A DNA stretch of 64,000 bases from Paenibacillus sacheonensis (GCF_009909195.1 NZ_JAAAMU010000011.1:151666-215665), one strand, 5' to 3'. Counted from the stretch's first letter, positions 1-7,858 are shown. Made by a program: numbers and translations. Notes: generated by a model from the letters alone, not told the origin.

Positions 1-1
1 G

Positions 2-229
2 TGGATACGTTATGAAAGCAGGGATGCAAGAATGAGAACCAAGCAGGAATTCGTGGTCGTGGTCATACCGATGTCCGAAATCCGGAAATTCGTCGTCATC
101 GATATCGTCGGCGGAACGGCGCTGTATTACATGCTGCTCGTCCCGCTTCATTCGGTCATCGCGGCCATGACCGGAAGCATGATCGGTCCGCTGCTCATCC
201 GCCGCTCGTTGAGGAAACGGCCTCGTTAG
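2..229 (+). CDS. Possible 3' end of a small membrane protein
   Basis: The frame is open from the left edge of the window to a stop at 227-229. An ATG at 32 would give 65 residues, but no convincing ribosome binding site precedes it, so the gene may begin outside the window. The product has a hydrophobic stretch in its middle (about residues 20-55 from the ATG) and a basic Arg/Lys-rich C-terminus, as in a small membrane protein. It overlaps the convergent gene on the minus strand by about 35 bases. I do not recognise the family, and it could be a chance frame. Confidence 0.25.
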   Translation, partial: WIRYESRDARMRTKQEFVVVVIPMSEIRKFVVIDIVGGTALYYMLLVPLHSVIAAMTGSMIGPLLIRRSLRKRPR

Positions 230-2213
230 CAGCGGGCTTCATGAGGTAAGGATAGAGCAGCACAAGGCCCGCGACGTACAGCACGAAGACGAAGTAAGCG
301 GGCAGCAGATGGAAGAAATCGGTGTAGCCGATGCTGAAATGCACGCTTAACCCGGCGACGAAACCTGGCGCGCCGCCCCATAGAAGCGTCCACCACATCC
401 ACTTGGCTCCCTGCTGCAGCCCCCAGAGCGCAAAAACGAGAATAACGACCGCGTCCGAGAAAAGCGCCCCGCCGAACCCCGCGCGGTCATGAGCGATCAG
501 CGGGATAAGCCGCTCGTTAACGAGCCCCAGGCTCTCGCGCGACATGCCCAAGTAGCCGATATCTTGAGGCACGAAGACATTCGTAATTCCGACGAACGCG
601 ATGACGAGACCGCCGATACATAACGCAGCGCCGACAACGACGAAGCACAGCTGGCCCCAAAGCGCCCGGCGCCATGCCGTGCTGTTATGCAGGTTAACCG
701 GATCTCGGTAGAGACGGTCCGGATTGCGCCTCATGGACAGCAGGAACAGCGGAAACAGCACGATGGCGGCCGCGGCATGCACGGGATCGAAGAAGCCGTA
801 GCCCAGATAGAGGAAGAAGCTTGGGAAGCCGACCACGCCCGACGTCAGCAGCGCCATCTTCGCCCAATGGATGCCGAATCGGAGGCCATGCTTCGCCAAC
901 TGGTAGTACAGAATGCCGATCGATAACATCGTGCCGGCCAGCGTGATTCGGTCATGCGACATGAAATGCAGCAAATGAGGGTCGATCGCGTTCAGCTCAT
1001 CCCCCGCCATCCCGAGGAACGCTTCGTCATAGGGAAGCAGCACCGAGGTCGACGCAATGAACCACGCGATGATTCCTCCGATGATCATGCCAATCCCGAG
1101 CAGGCACATCCATCCCCAGTTCTTCCAGAAGGATTGGCCGGCCGGAGGCTCCGTATCCGCATCGGCGAGCTTGCGGTGAATGATCGCTTCGTTCACGCGT
1201 TTGGGCAGACCCGGTCCGGAATAGACGAGCCCGCTGTGCAGCAGCACGTAATCGGCGCCCGCCTCGATCAGCTCCAGCGCATCTGCCGGCTCATGTATGC
1301 CCGCGCCGGCGAACAGAAGGGCCTTCCGCTTGCCTTCGGTTTGCTTGCGGATAGCGCGCAGTTTGGATATGCATGCAGCTTTGCCCCGGCGGCTTGCCAC
1401 CGCGCCTTCCGGACTTTGGATCACCTCGCCGATCACGAAGCCCTTCCAGATCTCCTCGTCCGCTTCCCGCAGCAGCGCCGCTAACTGAGGTTCCGCCAGA
1501 TCCAAAGGGATGTACAGCAGAATCGTTGTCGTGCTGACGGTCTTCTCCTGGATATAAGCGGTCAATTGGTTAAGCAGGCCTGCATTCTCTTCCGGACTTC
1601 GATCTTGCGCAATCACTTCTATCGTGAGGGCCGATACTCGGCTTTCGCTCATGAATCGATCCGTTAAGGACCGCAGCTCAAGGCTCGCCTGAGCCGGACC
1701 CGCTCCCGGCGTCGGGGCGATGCGCACGAACTGAGGCAGCCGATGACCGGGATTCCGAATGCGCCTTAGCGCCGCTTCCGCGCCGACGTTCTCGTACGGG
1801 CAGGGATAGACGATCGCTTCCTCGCGTTGATTCATCCCGATCGGCGAGACGTCCGCGATCCTGTCCGCCGTTATCGGGCCCACCTCGACGAAGCCGAAGC
1901 CGAACTGGGCGATCGCGCGAGTGGCGATGCCTTCCGGATCTACTGCGCCCGACAGGCCGACGGGCGTCGGCAGCGTCGTGCCCGCAATCCGGCTTTGCAG
2001 AATCGGGGCAGGCTCCATATGGCCTAATGTCTTGATTACGAAGGTGCCTCCGGGCACCAAGCTTACGCTCCGCATCGCGCGAAGCGTCCATTCGCGGGCC
2101 CTTCTGGCAGGCAGACGGAACAGGCCCGGGCGGAATAGCGTTTGATAAGACCAATCCGGCATGCCCGGCTTCACCGTCCTCGTGTCGATTTTATTTCTGA
2201 TCGGATTCGTCAT
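195..2213 (-). CDS. Dihydroorotate-dehydrogenase-like TIM barrel fused to a duplicated membrane domain
   Basis: Residues about 70-350 align by eye with class 2 dihydroorotate dehydrogenases: PTPVGLSGAVDPEG matches the LAAGxDKxGE strand, FGFGFVEVGPIT matches MGFGxIExGTVT, and AGAGIHEPADALELIEAGAD matches the phosphate-binding GVGGI region. The catalytic side is degenerate. The FMN-contacting Lys of DKxGE is Pro, the NxSSPNT serine loop is absent, and the VKIAPD lysine is missing, so dihydroorotate oxidation is doubtful. Residues about 367-500 and 519-664 form two similar membrane modules, each with a conserved P-x-D-(x)4-LGM segment, an HDR motif (near residues 424 and 579) and several hydrophobic spans. 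ATG 2213 is chosen; a TTG at 2225 lies inside a terminator hairpin. No pyr genes are adjacent. The role is unknown, perhaps a membrane-tethered flavoprotein or sensor. Confidence 0.8.
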   Translation of the reverse strand: MTNPIRNKIDTRTVKPGMPDWSYQTLFRPGLFRLPARRAREWTLRAMRSVSLVPGGTFVIKTLGHMEPAPILQSRIAGTTLPTPVGLSGAVDPEGIATRAIAQFGFGFVEVGPITADRIADVSPIGMNQREEAIVYPCPYENVGAEAALRRIRNPGHRLPQFVRIAPTPGAGPAQASLELRSLTDRFMSESRVSALTIEVIAQDRSPEENAGLLNQLTAYIQEKTVSTTTILLYIPLDLAEPQLAALLREADEEIWKGFVIGEVIQSPEGAVASRRGKAACISKLRAIRKQTEGKRKALLFAGAGIHEPADALELIEAGADYVLLHSGLVYSGPGLPKRVNEAIIHRKLADADTEPPAGQSFWKNWGWMCLLGIGMIIGGIIAWFIASTSVLLPYDEAFLGMAGDELNAIDPHLLHFMSHDRITLAGTMLSIGILYYQLAKHGLRFGIHWAKMALLTSGVVGFPSFFLYLGYGFFDPVHAAAAIVLFPLFLLSMRRNPDRLYRDPVNLHNSTAWRRALWGQLCFVVVGAALCIGGLVIAFVGITNVFVPQDIGYLGMSRESLGLVNERLIPLIAHDRAGFGGALFSDAVVILVFALWGLQQGAKWMWWTLLWGGAPGFVAGLSVHFSIGYTDFFHLLPAYFVFVLYVAGLVLLYPYLMKPAANEAVSSTSGG

Positions 2214-2223
2214 GCACAGTATC

Positions 2224-2256
2224 AAAAAAGAACCGAGCAGCTGCCCGGTTCTTTTT
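2224..2256 (-). terminator. Rho-independent terminator of the YbjQ-like gene
   Basis: Read on the minus strand, AAGAACCG pairs with CGGTTCTT around a ten-base loop and is followed by a run of T. It lies just past the stop of the 92-residue gene and abuts the start of the DHODH-like gene, so the two genes are probably transcribed separately. Confidence 0.75.
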
Positions 2257-2284
2257 CAGCTAACGTCTTCGCATGCGTCGATTG

Positions 2285-2563
2285 TTATAAATAGCGGATG
2301 GCCGTCCCATAGACGTTCACCGCTCCGGCGGAGAAACCGTGCGTGATCATCATGCCGATCACGGCATCGCATTCCGGAACCGCGCCGCCCGCGCGCCCGA
2401 GCTGCTGCAGGACGGTAAGGGGCGAATTATTGTTCACTTTGCCCGAGTAGACGACGCATAGGACTTCATAGGCCTGAGGCAGCGTATGCACGGTATAGAC
2501 TGGCACGACTCGCTCGGGCGAAGCCGTCGGCTCGGATGGCGGTGAGCTTTTCGTACCGAACAT
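2285..2563 (-). CDS. YbjQ/UPF0145-like small protein
   Basis: A 92-residue protein with a strong GGAGGG ribosome binding site seven bases before the ATG. The C-terminal half (DAVIGMMI...GAVNVYGTAIRY) resembles the end of YbjQ/UPF0145 (DUF74) domains, which typically close with a VxYGTAV strand. The N-terminal 18 residues are Ser/Pro-rich and look disordered. UPF0145 proteins are predicted heavy-metal-binding pentamers, but function here is inferred only from this resemblance. It is followed by a clear terminator and is monocistronic. Confidence 0.6.
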   Translation of the reverse strand: MFGTKSSPPSEPTASPERVVPVYTVHTLPQAYEVLCVVYSGKVNNNSPLTVLQQLGRAGGAVPECDAVIGMMITHGFSAGAVNVYGTAIRYL

Positions 2564-2845
2564 GGATGAATCCCTCCGAATGTCATGATGGATCTAAGTA
2601 TAGCAGACCTGCGATTGCGCAGATATGCGCTTTCTTGCCAGGTTGCCGTCTGTAGTTATGAAGTTCTCCGCATAATCGCTTTCTCCTCTCGGGAACGTAT
2701 TATTTGTTGGAAAATGCCGGCAGTGCAATAAACGAGGATATCCGCCGATATTACCTATGGTTACGTCCTTCATTTGCAGGACTATTGATCTAGTTCATCG
2801 AATTGAATGACGAATCGTTGAACGCAATACGCATAGAATGGATGA

Positions 2846-3643
2846 TTGCTTCTGGACAACCTGCCGTTAAGTCCTGCCAAACCGAGAAACCAGACAGGCC
2901 GCAAATGGATCATTGCCTCCCTGCTACTCCTGCTTCCCCTCTCCATTGGGCTCTACTGTTATCTCCCCCAGTACAACAATTTCTCGGCAATGGGCGAAAT
3001 CGTACCTGTACGAGAGATCGGCGTGAATGGCAGCGTCCACTTCGTCTATGTACGGGAAGGCGTTACCCGCAATCGTTATGAGAAATTCTCGGTCGGCCGG
3101 TCGTACCCCGAAGCGCATTTCACGCGGGTGGACGCCTCCGCGAAGGACGATTTTGACGATATGCTGGACGTCGAACAAGTCATGAAGAACGATACGATCC
3201 AGCATGCGATCGACTCGGCTTCGGAGCTTTCGAACGAGAACGGCACCGAAGCCGAAGAGGAAACCAAGCTGAACGCATTAATCGAAGAAACGGCGAACTA
3301 TTATGGCAATTCGATCGGTCTTATGCTTGGCATCGGCTTGTACGAGGAGGAACGGAGCGAGGACTTCTCTAGAGGCGGCAAGCTTACGATTGCCGGTACC
3401 GGGACGCTCGAGGAGGACGATTCGGTCGGCTCCGTCGGTGCCATTCGGGACAAACTGCGGACGGCGGAGGCGGCGGGAGCGGATATTTTCTTCGTCCCCA
3501 GGGATAAAGAAACATTTATGTACGTAGGTATCAGCAACGAAGAAGAAGCACGACAAACCGCAGAGGAACTGCATCTGCATCTGCGTGTCGAGCCGGTAAG
3601 TTCCTTGGAAGAAGCCATCAACTACTTGAAGCAGCTGCCCTAA
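2846..3643 (+). CDS. Membrane-anchored Lon-type (S16) serine peptidase-like protein
   Basis: 265 residues: a short basic N-terminus, one membrane anchor (about 21-41), a divergent extracytoplasmic middle segment (about 45-150), and a C-terminal S16 domain. NSIGLML (about 155-161) corresponds to the SAGLM nucleophile loop with Ser156, and AIRDK (199-203) supplies the partner Lys203. GGKLTIAGTGTLEEDDSVG and AGADIFFVP are close to the same strands in Bacillus YlbL. It is shorter than YlbL and the PDZ part is not clear. The reading frame opens directly with TTG after a stop, so the exact start is uncertain. It probably cleaves or processes a protein outside the membrane; the target is unknown. 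Confidence 0.7.
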   Translation: MLLDNLPLSPAKPRNQTGRKWIIASLLLLLPLSIGLYCYLPQYNNFSAMGEIVPVREIGVNGSVHFVYVREGVTRNRYEKFSVGRSYPEAHFTRVDASAKDDFDDMLDVEQVMKNDTIQHAIDSASELSNENGTEAEEETKLNALIEETANYYGNSIGLMLGIGLYEEERSEDFSRGGKLTIAGTGTLEEDDSVGSVGAIRDKLRTAEAAGADIFFVPRDKETFMYVGISNEEEARQTAEELHLHLRVEPVSSLEEAINYLKQLP

Positions 3644-3667
3644 TCCTGAATCGGAGCGTGAATCCGC

Positions 3668-4321
3668 TTGCCATTAAAATCCGAGCTTTGGACATTCGTA
3701 CTCAAAATCCTCCTGGGAGCGCTCCTAGCAGCATCCGCCGTAGATCTCGCCTGCTCTGCCGTCTACATGACGGACCTGGATTTATTCAGTCAGCATTTCT
3801 ATTACATCTACGGCTTCGTCGACATCGTTACCGTTGTGTTGTACTACATCATCGTTGTCGTTTATTTGATTTGGATTTTCCGGGTGCACAAGGACTTGAA
3901 TCGGCTGTTCTTGCAATATCCGCGCACGCCCGGAGGCGCGCTGGCCTGCATGATTATCCCGTTCTACAGCCTATACGGCCTGCCCTCGACCTATCAATTC
4001 ATCGGAAGCTATTATCAGCGGACGCCAGCGCTCCGGAAAGACGGACAATGGATTCAAGGACTATCCGTGCCGCTGGTCATCTTCGTGTTCGCCTCGAATA
4101 TCGTGAACCGATTCGTCGGCAAGGCCGATGAGGTGTCCGGTTCGCTGCTGTTCGCCTCGAGCTTGGTTTCGTTCGTGGCCTACGTCATCTTCCTCACCCT
4201 GTGCATACTGGTATCCAGAGGCTTATACGCGATTCAGGTGAGAGCCGACGATACGCAGTTGGAGCCGCTGACAGAGCAAATCATCGTGAACCCGGAGCCC
4301 CCGATTTCCCTCAAAAGCTGA
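3668..4321 (+). CDS. DUF4328-like polytopic membrane protein
   Basis: 217 residues with about six hydrophobic segments. WIFRVHKDLNRLF followed by GALACMIIPFYSLYGLPSTYQ resembles DUF4328 proteins, which carry a W-x-x-R-x-x-K-N-L motif and a following PFxxLxxP helix. TTG at 3668 is used as the start, with a GGAG 11 bases upstream. The gene follows the S16 peptidase by 24 bases on the same strand and is probably cotranscribed, so it might be a partner or substrate of that peptidase (inference). Function unknown. Confidence 0.6.
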   Translation: MPLKSELWTFVLKILLGALLAASAVDLACSAVYMTDLDLFSQHFYYIYGFVDIVTVVLYYIIVVVYLIWIFRVHKDLNRLFLQYPRTPGGALACMIIPFYSLYGLPSTYQFIGSYYQRTPALRKDGQWIQGLSVPLVIFVFASNIVNRFVGKADEVSGSLLFASSLVSFVAYVIFLTLCILVSRGLYAIQVRADDTQLEPLTEQIIVNPEPPISLKS

Positions 4322-4388
4322 TCGTTGGCAAGGCTGAACCGTCAGACCGAACCGCTTAATTAAAAGACCGAATTGAATTCCGCGAATG

Positions 4389-4433
4389 GGCAAGAGCCTG
4401 CACACCCTTGAGTAAGGGCTTGCAGGCTCTTGC
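4389..4433. terminator. Long hairpin between convergent genes
   Basis: GCAAGAGCCTGCA pairs with TGCAGGCTCTTGC, with a nested CCCTT-GAGT-AAGGG stem in the loop. It separates the convergent membrane-protein and ATP-grasp genes. There is no good T tract on either side, so termination is likely but not certain. Confidence 0.5.
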
Positions 4434-4538
4434 TCATTGCACCGAATAACGTGAATTCCGCAAGGCTTGAATCAAGGTTGAACGAAACGTTTCAATACGA
4501 TTCGCCCAACTCGCTTGGTGCGCCCGGAAGCGGCACTC

Positions 4539-5300
4539 TTATTTGGTTCTTCCATACCGTTTGCTGTACCGCATGGCCGTCCGGTACATGCTTTTGTCGG
4601 GAAGATGTTTCAGCGCGCTCAGATTCGGTCGCGTGTTTACTTCCAAGATCCACAGCCGCCCTTGGCGATCGAGCGCCACGTCCAGCCCGAGCTCGTTGAA
4701 CCGGACGCTGTGCCGATCGAAGCAGCGGGCCGTCTGCCTGCCCAGCTTCCTGATCTGCCGCTTATACCCGCTCACCCGTGCCGCGCCGTAGCCCGACCGG
4801 CGCAGCGTCGGCTCGATAAACGCCAGCTTGCCGCCTTGATGAAAATTGGTCACGACTTTGTTGCGCAGCCCGAGCTTGACGAACAAGGCGGAATGCGCCC
4901 ACTTCCCGCTCCCCGCCCGCTGCATCGTCATGCGCACGTCGAACGGCCGGCCGCCGGACGTTTGCAGCTTGATCCCCTTCTGCAGCAGGTAGCCCCTGCC
5001 GCGCGCGATGCGCGTCAGCCGGCCGTATAAGGAGCCGAAGGAGGAAACCCGGAACGTCCGCGTATCTTTCTTCACGCTGTATTTCCGGGAAGATACCCGT
5101 AGAATCCGCGCGATCCCGCTTCCGCCCGTTCCGTCCGTCGGTTTGAAATAGACCGTTTTATAGCGCACGGTCATCTTCTTCAGCGACGACCTCGTAAACC
5201 GCTTCGTCTCCGGAATGAACCGTCGCAATGCGCGGTCCGCCCGCAACCACTTGGTCTTCGTCCATTTGCTCTTGACCGACATGCTGCCTCTTCTACGCAT
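4539..5300 (-). CDS. YheC/YheD-family ATP-grasp protein (spore coat-associated type)
   Basis: About 253 very basic residues. KTVYFKPTDGTGGSGI is the glycine-rich ATP-grasp loop, RPFDVRM a central strand, and LGLDVALDRQGRLWILEVN the metal-binding end with the Glu-x-Asn pair. This matches the YheC/YheD family annotated as endospore coat-associated in Bacilli. The enzyme would ligate a carboxylate to an amine; the substrate is unknown. Start options are ATG 5300 (AGGGA five bases upstream) and ATG 5282 (AGAGG upstream). It is the last gene of a probable three-gene minus-strand operon, 36 bases after the preceding stop. Confidence 0.8.
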   Translation of the reverse strand: MRRRGSMSVKSKWTKTKWLRADRALRRFIPETKRFTRSSLKKMTVRYKTVYFKPTDGTGGSGIARILRVSSRKYSVKKDTRTFRVSSFGSLYGRLTRIARGRGYLLQKGIKLQTSGGRPFDVRMTMQRAGSGKWAHSALFVKLGLRNKVVTNFHQGGKLAFIEPTLRRSGYGAARVSGYKRQIRKLGRQTARCFDRHSVRFNELGLDVALDRQGRLWILEVNTRPNLSALKHLPDKSMYRTAMRYSKRYGRTK

Positions 5301-5336
5301 ACCGTCCCTCTCTTTCGCGTCTCTCGGGATAGATTA

Positions 5337-5741
5337 TTATCCCCTGCGGGAACGGGAACGGCAGGTATCACGGCGGAAAGGAAACGCCAGCCGTTTTTTG
5401 TCTCCGGCCATGTCCAGCGTACCGCAGAGCTGCGGCGGCGAGCCATCCCGGATGTTGGTATGATCATGGGCTGTGGCTGGGGACGAGCACGAAGCGCCTC
5501 GGTCTTCGATAGGGACGCGAAGCTTCCGCAACCGCTGCACCGTCGAACCGAGTACGATCGCTCCCGTCACCAGGAGCATCGAAAGCAGCAGCCAGAGCTT
5601 ACGTTCGAACGCCTGCGAGGCGGACGGCCAGTCCATGGCGAAGAACGCGGTTGTGACCGCGACCAGCAGTCCGCCGACGACGAGCAGCACCATCACCAAT
5701 CTGCCTGCTCGGCCGCGCAGCCGACGCGGCATACGGCTCAT
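5337..5741 (-). CDS. Small membrane protein, 134 residues
   Basis: The frame continues upstream to 6341, but that part is antisense to the ArsR gene and not credible. The start at 5741 overlaps the stop of a 28-codon reading frame as ATGA and has GGGGGAG ten bases upstream. The product has a basic N-terminus, two transmembrane helices (about residues 13-36 and 47-68) and a hydrophilic, basic C-terminal tail. No family was recognised. Its place between the 28-residue peptide and the ATP-grasp gene suggests a shared function. Confidence 0.6.
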   Translation of the reverse strand: MSRMPRRLRGRAGRLVMVLLVVGGLLVAVTTAFFAMDWPSASQAFERKLWLLLSMLLVTGAIVLGSTVQRLRKLRVPIEDRGASCSSPATAHDHTNIRDGSPPQLCGTLDMAGDKKRLAFPFRRDTCRSRSRRG

Positions 5742-5824
5742 GGCGCGACCGCTCCCCCGGCTGCCAGTCCCCAGAGAATAACGGCGCAAGCCGTCATCCC
5801 CGTTAAGCCAACCAAGTTCTCCAT
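5738..5824 (-). CDS. 28-residue hydrophobic peptide at the head of the ATP-grasp operon
   Basis: ATG at 5824 is preceded by AAGGAGGAGAGAGG, one of the strongest ribosome binding sites in the window. The frame runs 28 codons (beginning MENLVGLTGMT, ending GGAVAP) and stops in a TGA overlapping the next ATG by four bases, which is typical of translational coupling. The product is almost entirely one hydrophobic helix. It is either a small membrane protein or a coupling leader peptide. It is too short for ordinary gene callers. Confidence 0.55.
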   Translation of the reverse strand: MENLVGLTGMTACAVILWGLAAGGAVAP

Positions 5825-5949
5825 TATCCTCTCTCCTCCTTCGGAATGATCCGACCCTATGCCGCGCCGGTATGCAATCCGCCACTTCAGTTAACTCAAT
5901 TGTAGAGACAAACGGTCCGCCCGAAACCGGGCCCGAGTTTGGAAAAGGA

Positions 5950-5965
5950 CTAGACCTTTGTCTAG
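5950..5965. promoter_or_regulatory. Perfect inverted repeat CTAGAC-N4-GTCTAG
   Basis: A six-base-arm perfect palindrome lies in the divergent region between the ATP-grasp operon and the ArsR/SRPBCC pair. It could be an operator for either unit; no -35/-10 pair is obvious beside it. Confidence 0.3.
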
Positions 5966-6026
5966 CGATCGGACGGAGGCCTCCGCCGGTACGGCACGGG
6001 CACAGGAAGGCTTTAAATACCATCAT

Positions 6027-6056
6027 TTGACATGCAACTAAATTGTTGCATATAAT
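6027..6056 (+). promoter_or_regulatory. Promoter with embedded operator of the ArsR/SRPBCC pair
   Basis: TTGACA (6027-6032) and TATAAT (6051-6056) are both perfect, with an 18-base spacer. The spacer is filled by the palindrome ATGCAAC-N6-GTTGCAT (6032-6051), the expected place for an autorepressor. Initiation 6-7 bases after the -10 box would fall at or next to the A of the ATG at 6063, so the mRNA is probably leaderless. Confidence 0.8.
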
Positions 6057-6062
6057 AGGCGC

Positions 6063-6383
6063 ATGGATAAACTCTTCAAAGCGCTTGCCGATGGCACACG
6101 CAGAGAACTGCTCGATCTCCTGTTCGTCCATAACGGACAAACCTTGGGCGAGCTCTGCAAACACATGACGATGAGCCGGCAAGCCGTCACCAAGCATCTG
6201 GTTATTTTGGAAGAAGCCGATCTTGTCACTGTCGTATGGCAAGGCCGGGAAAAGCTGCATTACCTGAACCCCGTCCCTATCGGCGAAATTTATCATCGTT
6301 GGATCGGCAAGTTCGAGCGTCGCCGAATCGATGCGCTCCAAACCCTAAAACAAGCATTAGAGGAGGATTCAAGCCATGAGTAA
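6063..6383 (+). CDS. ArsR/SmtB-family winged-helix repressor
   Basis: 106 residues. FKALADGTRRELLDLL and LGELCKHMTMSRQAVTKHL form the winged helix-turn-helix typical of the ArsR subfamily paired with SRPBCC proteins. No metal-binding CxC motif is seen. It probably represses its own promoter through the palindrome at 6032-6051. Its stop overlaps the start of the SRPBCC gene by eight bases, so the two are cotranscribed and translationally coupled. There is no Shine-Dalgarno sequence before the ATG, in line with a leaderless transcript. Confidence 0.9.
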   Translation: MDKLFKALADGTRRELLDLLFVHNGQTLGELCKHMTMSRQAVTKHLVILEEADLVTVVWQGREKLHYLNPVPIGEIYHRWIGKFERRRIDALQTLKQALEEDSSHE

Positions 6384-6819
6384 CACCTCGTTCGTCTATA
6401 CCACGTACATCTCGACGACTCCGGAGAAGCTGTGGGCAGCGTTAACGAACAGCGAATTCACCAGGCAGTACTTCTTCGGCCGCGAGATCGAATCGGATTG
6501 GCAGGTGGGTTCCCCTTTCAAACTCACCATCAAAGACAAGGTAGAGCATTATGGCGAAGTGCTGGTCAGCGACCCGTATCGTCTGCTCTCCGTCAGCTGG
6601 AGCGTCAAGGACGCCGAAGGGGATCGTTTCTCGAAGGTGACGTACGAATTAACGCCGCTGAACGGGACGGTCAAATTAACGCTGCTGCACGAGGACTTGC
6701 TGGAGAAGGATATTCGCAAGGACGAAGGGAAAATCGAAGGCTTTAACAACGGCTGGCCTGTCATCCTCAGCAATTTGAAGAGCCTGCTCGAGACGGGCAA
6801 GACCTTGCCGGCTTTCTGA
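6376..6819 (+). CDS. SRPBCC/AHSA1-domain protein
   Basis: 147 residues. The N-terminal YTTYISTTPEKLWAALTN, the central GEVLVSDPYRLLSVSW and the C-terminal GWPVILSNLKSLLETG are hallmark segments of the AHSA1 (START-like, hydrophobic cavity) family. GAGGAGG precedes the ATG. In many Bacilli an ArsR-type repressor and a SRPBCC protein form one operon, where the SRPBCC protein may bind a small hydrophobic ligand. The ligand here is unknown. Confidence 0.9.
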   Translation: MSNTSFVYTTYISTTPEKLWAALTNSEFTRQYFFGREIESDWQVGSPFKLTIKDKVEHYGEVLVSDPYRLLSVSWSVKDAEGDRFSKVTYELTPLNGTVKLTLLHEDLLEKDIRKDEGKIEGFNNGWPVILSNLKSLLETGKTLPAF

Positions 6820-6890
6820 TCGCGGGGCGAAAACGAGGACAGTTGTCACGTTGGTTGTTGACACCACTACTCTAAGGCGAGGTGCTTAAA

Positions 6891-7334
6891 TTGGAGACGA
6901 GGCAAACGAATTACACGGTTAACCGCGCAGGCGCATTTTCGGAATTCGGCAGCGTTACGGAGGGAAAACTCAAAGGAAAAATCTTTCTCAAGGACGTCCT
7001 GAAGCTGAACAGCATGGAGGTGTCCCTCAATAATCTGCCTCCGCTGGCGGAAGTCCCCTTCTATCACAAGCATGAGGAGAACGAGGAGCTCTACGTCTTC
7101 CTGCACGGGCAAGGCCGACTGCAAGTGGACGGCACCGAATTGGACGTGTTCGAGGGCACTTCCGTTCGAATCGCGCCCGACGGCGTCCGCGTGCTGCGGA
7201 ATACGTCCGCCTCGGATGACCTGCATTTTATCGTCGTTCAAGCCAAAGCGAACAGCCTGACGCAGTGGGTGGAGACGGACGGCATCATCCTGGAGCAGCC
7301 CGTGAAGTGGCAGGAGCCTCGCGTCATCGAATAA
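6891..7334 (+). CDS. Cupin-domain protein
   Basis: About 147 residues. HKHEENEELYVFLHGQGRL fits cupin motif 1 (HxHx4Ex6G), giving two His and one Glu as metal ligands, and a shorter second motif follows (VRIAPDGVRVLRN). TTG 6891 is preferred because GAGGTG lies six bases upstream; a GTG at 6882 overlaps that site. It lies 71 bases after the SRPBCC gene on the same strand and may share its transcript. Substrate unknown. Confidence 0.8.
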   Translation: METRQTNYTVNRAGAFSEFGSVTEGKLKGKIFLKDVLKLNSMEVSLNNLPPLAEVPFYHKHEENEELYVFLHGQGRLQVDGTELDVFEGTSVRIAPDGVRVLRNTSASDDLHFIVVQAKANSLTQWVETDGIILEQPVKWQEPRVIE

Positions 7335-7379
7335 CGTCCGGCATGTCCGGTCAACGTCCGACGATCACGCCATCCGCAA

Positions 7380-7751
7380 TTAACGGGCAAAGCTCGTGAT
7401 TTCGAACAATAGGCCGCCGAGAGCCGTGAAATACAGCGTATAGCCGTCCCGGATTCTCGCGGGTCGCTGCTCGGCGGCAATAATCGCGGCGGCTGCAAGA
7501 CGCGCGCATAATTGATCGACCTCGGCGGTCGTATCGAGATAGAAGCCGACATGAAAGTCCTTCGGATACGAAGAGCCTGCGTCCCCGGCCGCGGCCAACT
7601 TGCTCAGTACGAGCGTGAACCCATGGCCGTCGTTCATCACCACGATCGCATCGCCCTTCTGATCGACCAGCCGAAAGCCGAATAGCTCGCGAAAGAAATC
7701 CCGCGCCTCGTTCGGATGCTCGACGCAAAGATTCAAATGGTTAAGCTTCAT
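7380..7751 (-). CDS. VOC-family (glyoxalase-like) protein
   Basis: 123 residues with one paired beta-alpha-beta-beta-beta module: MKLNHLNLCVEHPNEARDFF at the start and GYTLYFTALGGLLFEI at the end, including the usual C-terminal Glu metal ligand. AAGGGGGAAA precedes the ATG. It is divergent from the TetR-type gene at 7859, with a perfect palindrome between them, so that regulator may control it. A dioxygenase or a resistance role is possible; no substrate can be named. Confidence 0.8.
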   Translation of the reverse strand: MKLNHLNLCVEHPNEARDFFRELFGFRLVDQKGDAIVVMNDGHGFTLVLSKLAAAGDAGSSYPKDFHVGFYLDTTAEVDQLCARLAAAAIIAAEQRPARIRDGYTLYFTALGGLLFEITSFAR

Positions 7752-7809
7752 CGCTATTTCCCCCTTAACATGAATAAAGAAGCAATTCCTCGGAATAATT
7801 CTAACACCA

Positions 7810-7823
7810 TTAGATTAATCTAA
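7810..7823. promoter_or_regulatory. Palindromic operator TTAGATTAATCTAA
   Basis: A perfect 14-base palindrome lies between the VOC gene and the TetR-type gene, just upstream of a TATACT -10-like sequence for the regulator. The position fits an autoregulatory operator that could also control the divergent VOC gene. Confidence 0.5.
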
Positions 7824-7858
7824 CCATGTTATACTGTCAACCGAGAGAGGTGTTTAGC

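Noticed and set aside
5742..6341. N-terminal 200 codons of a 334-codon minus-strand frame
   Set aside because: They are antisense to the clear ArsR gene and its promoter. The believable start is the ATG at 5741, coupled to the 28-codon frame.
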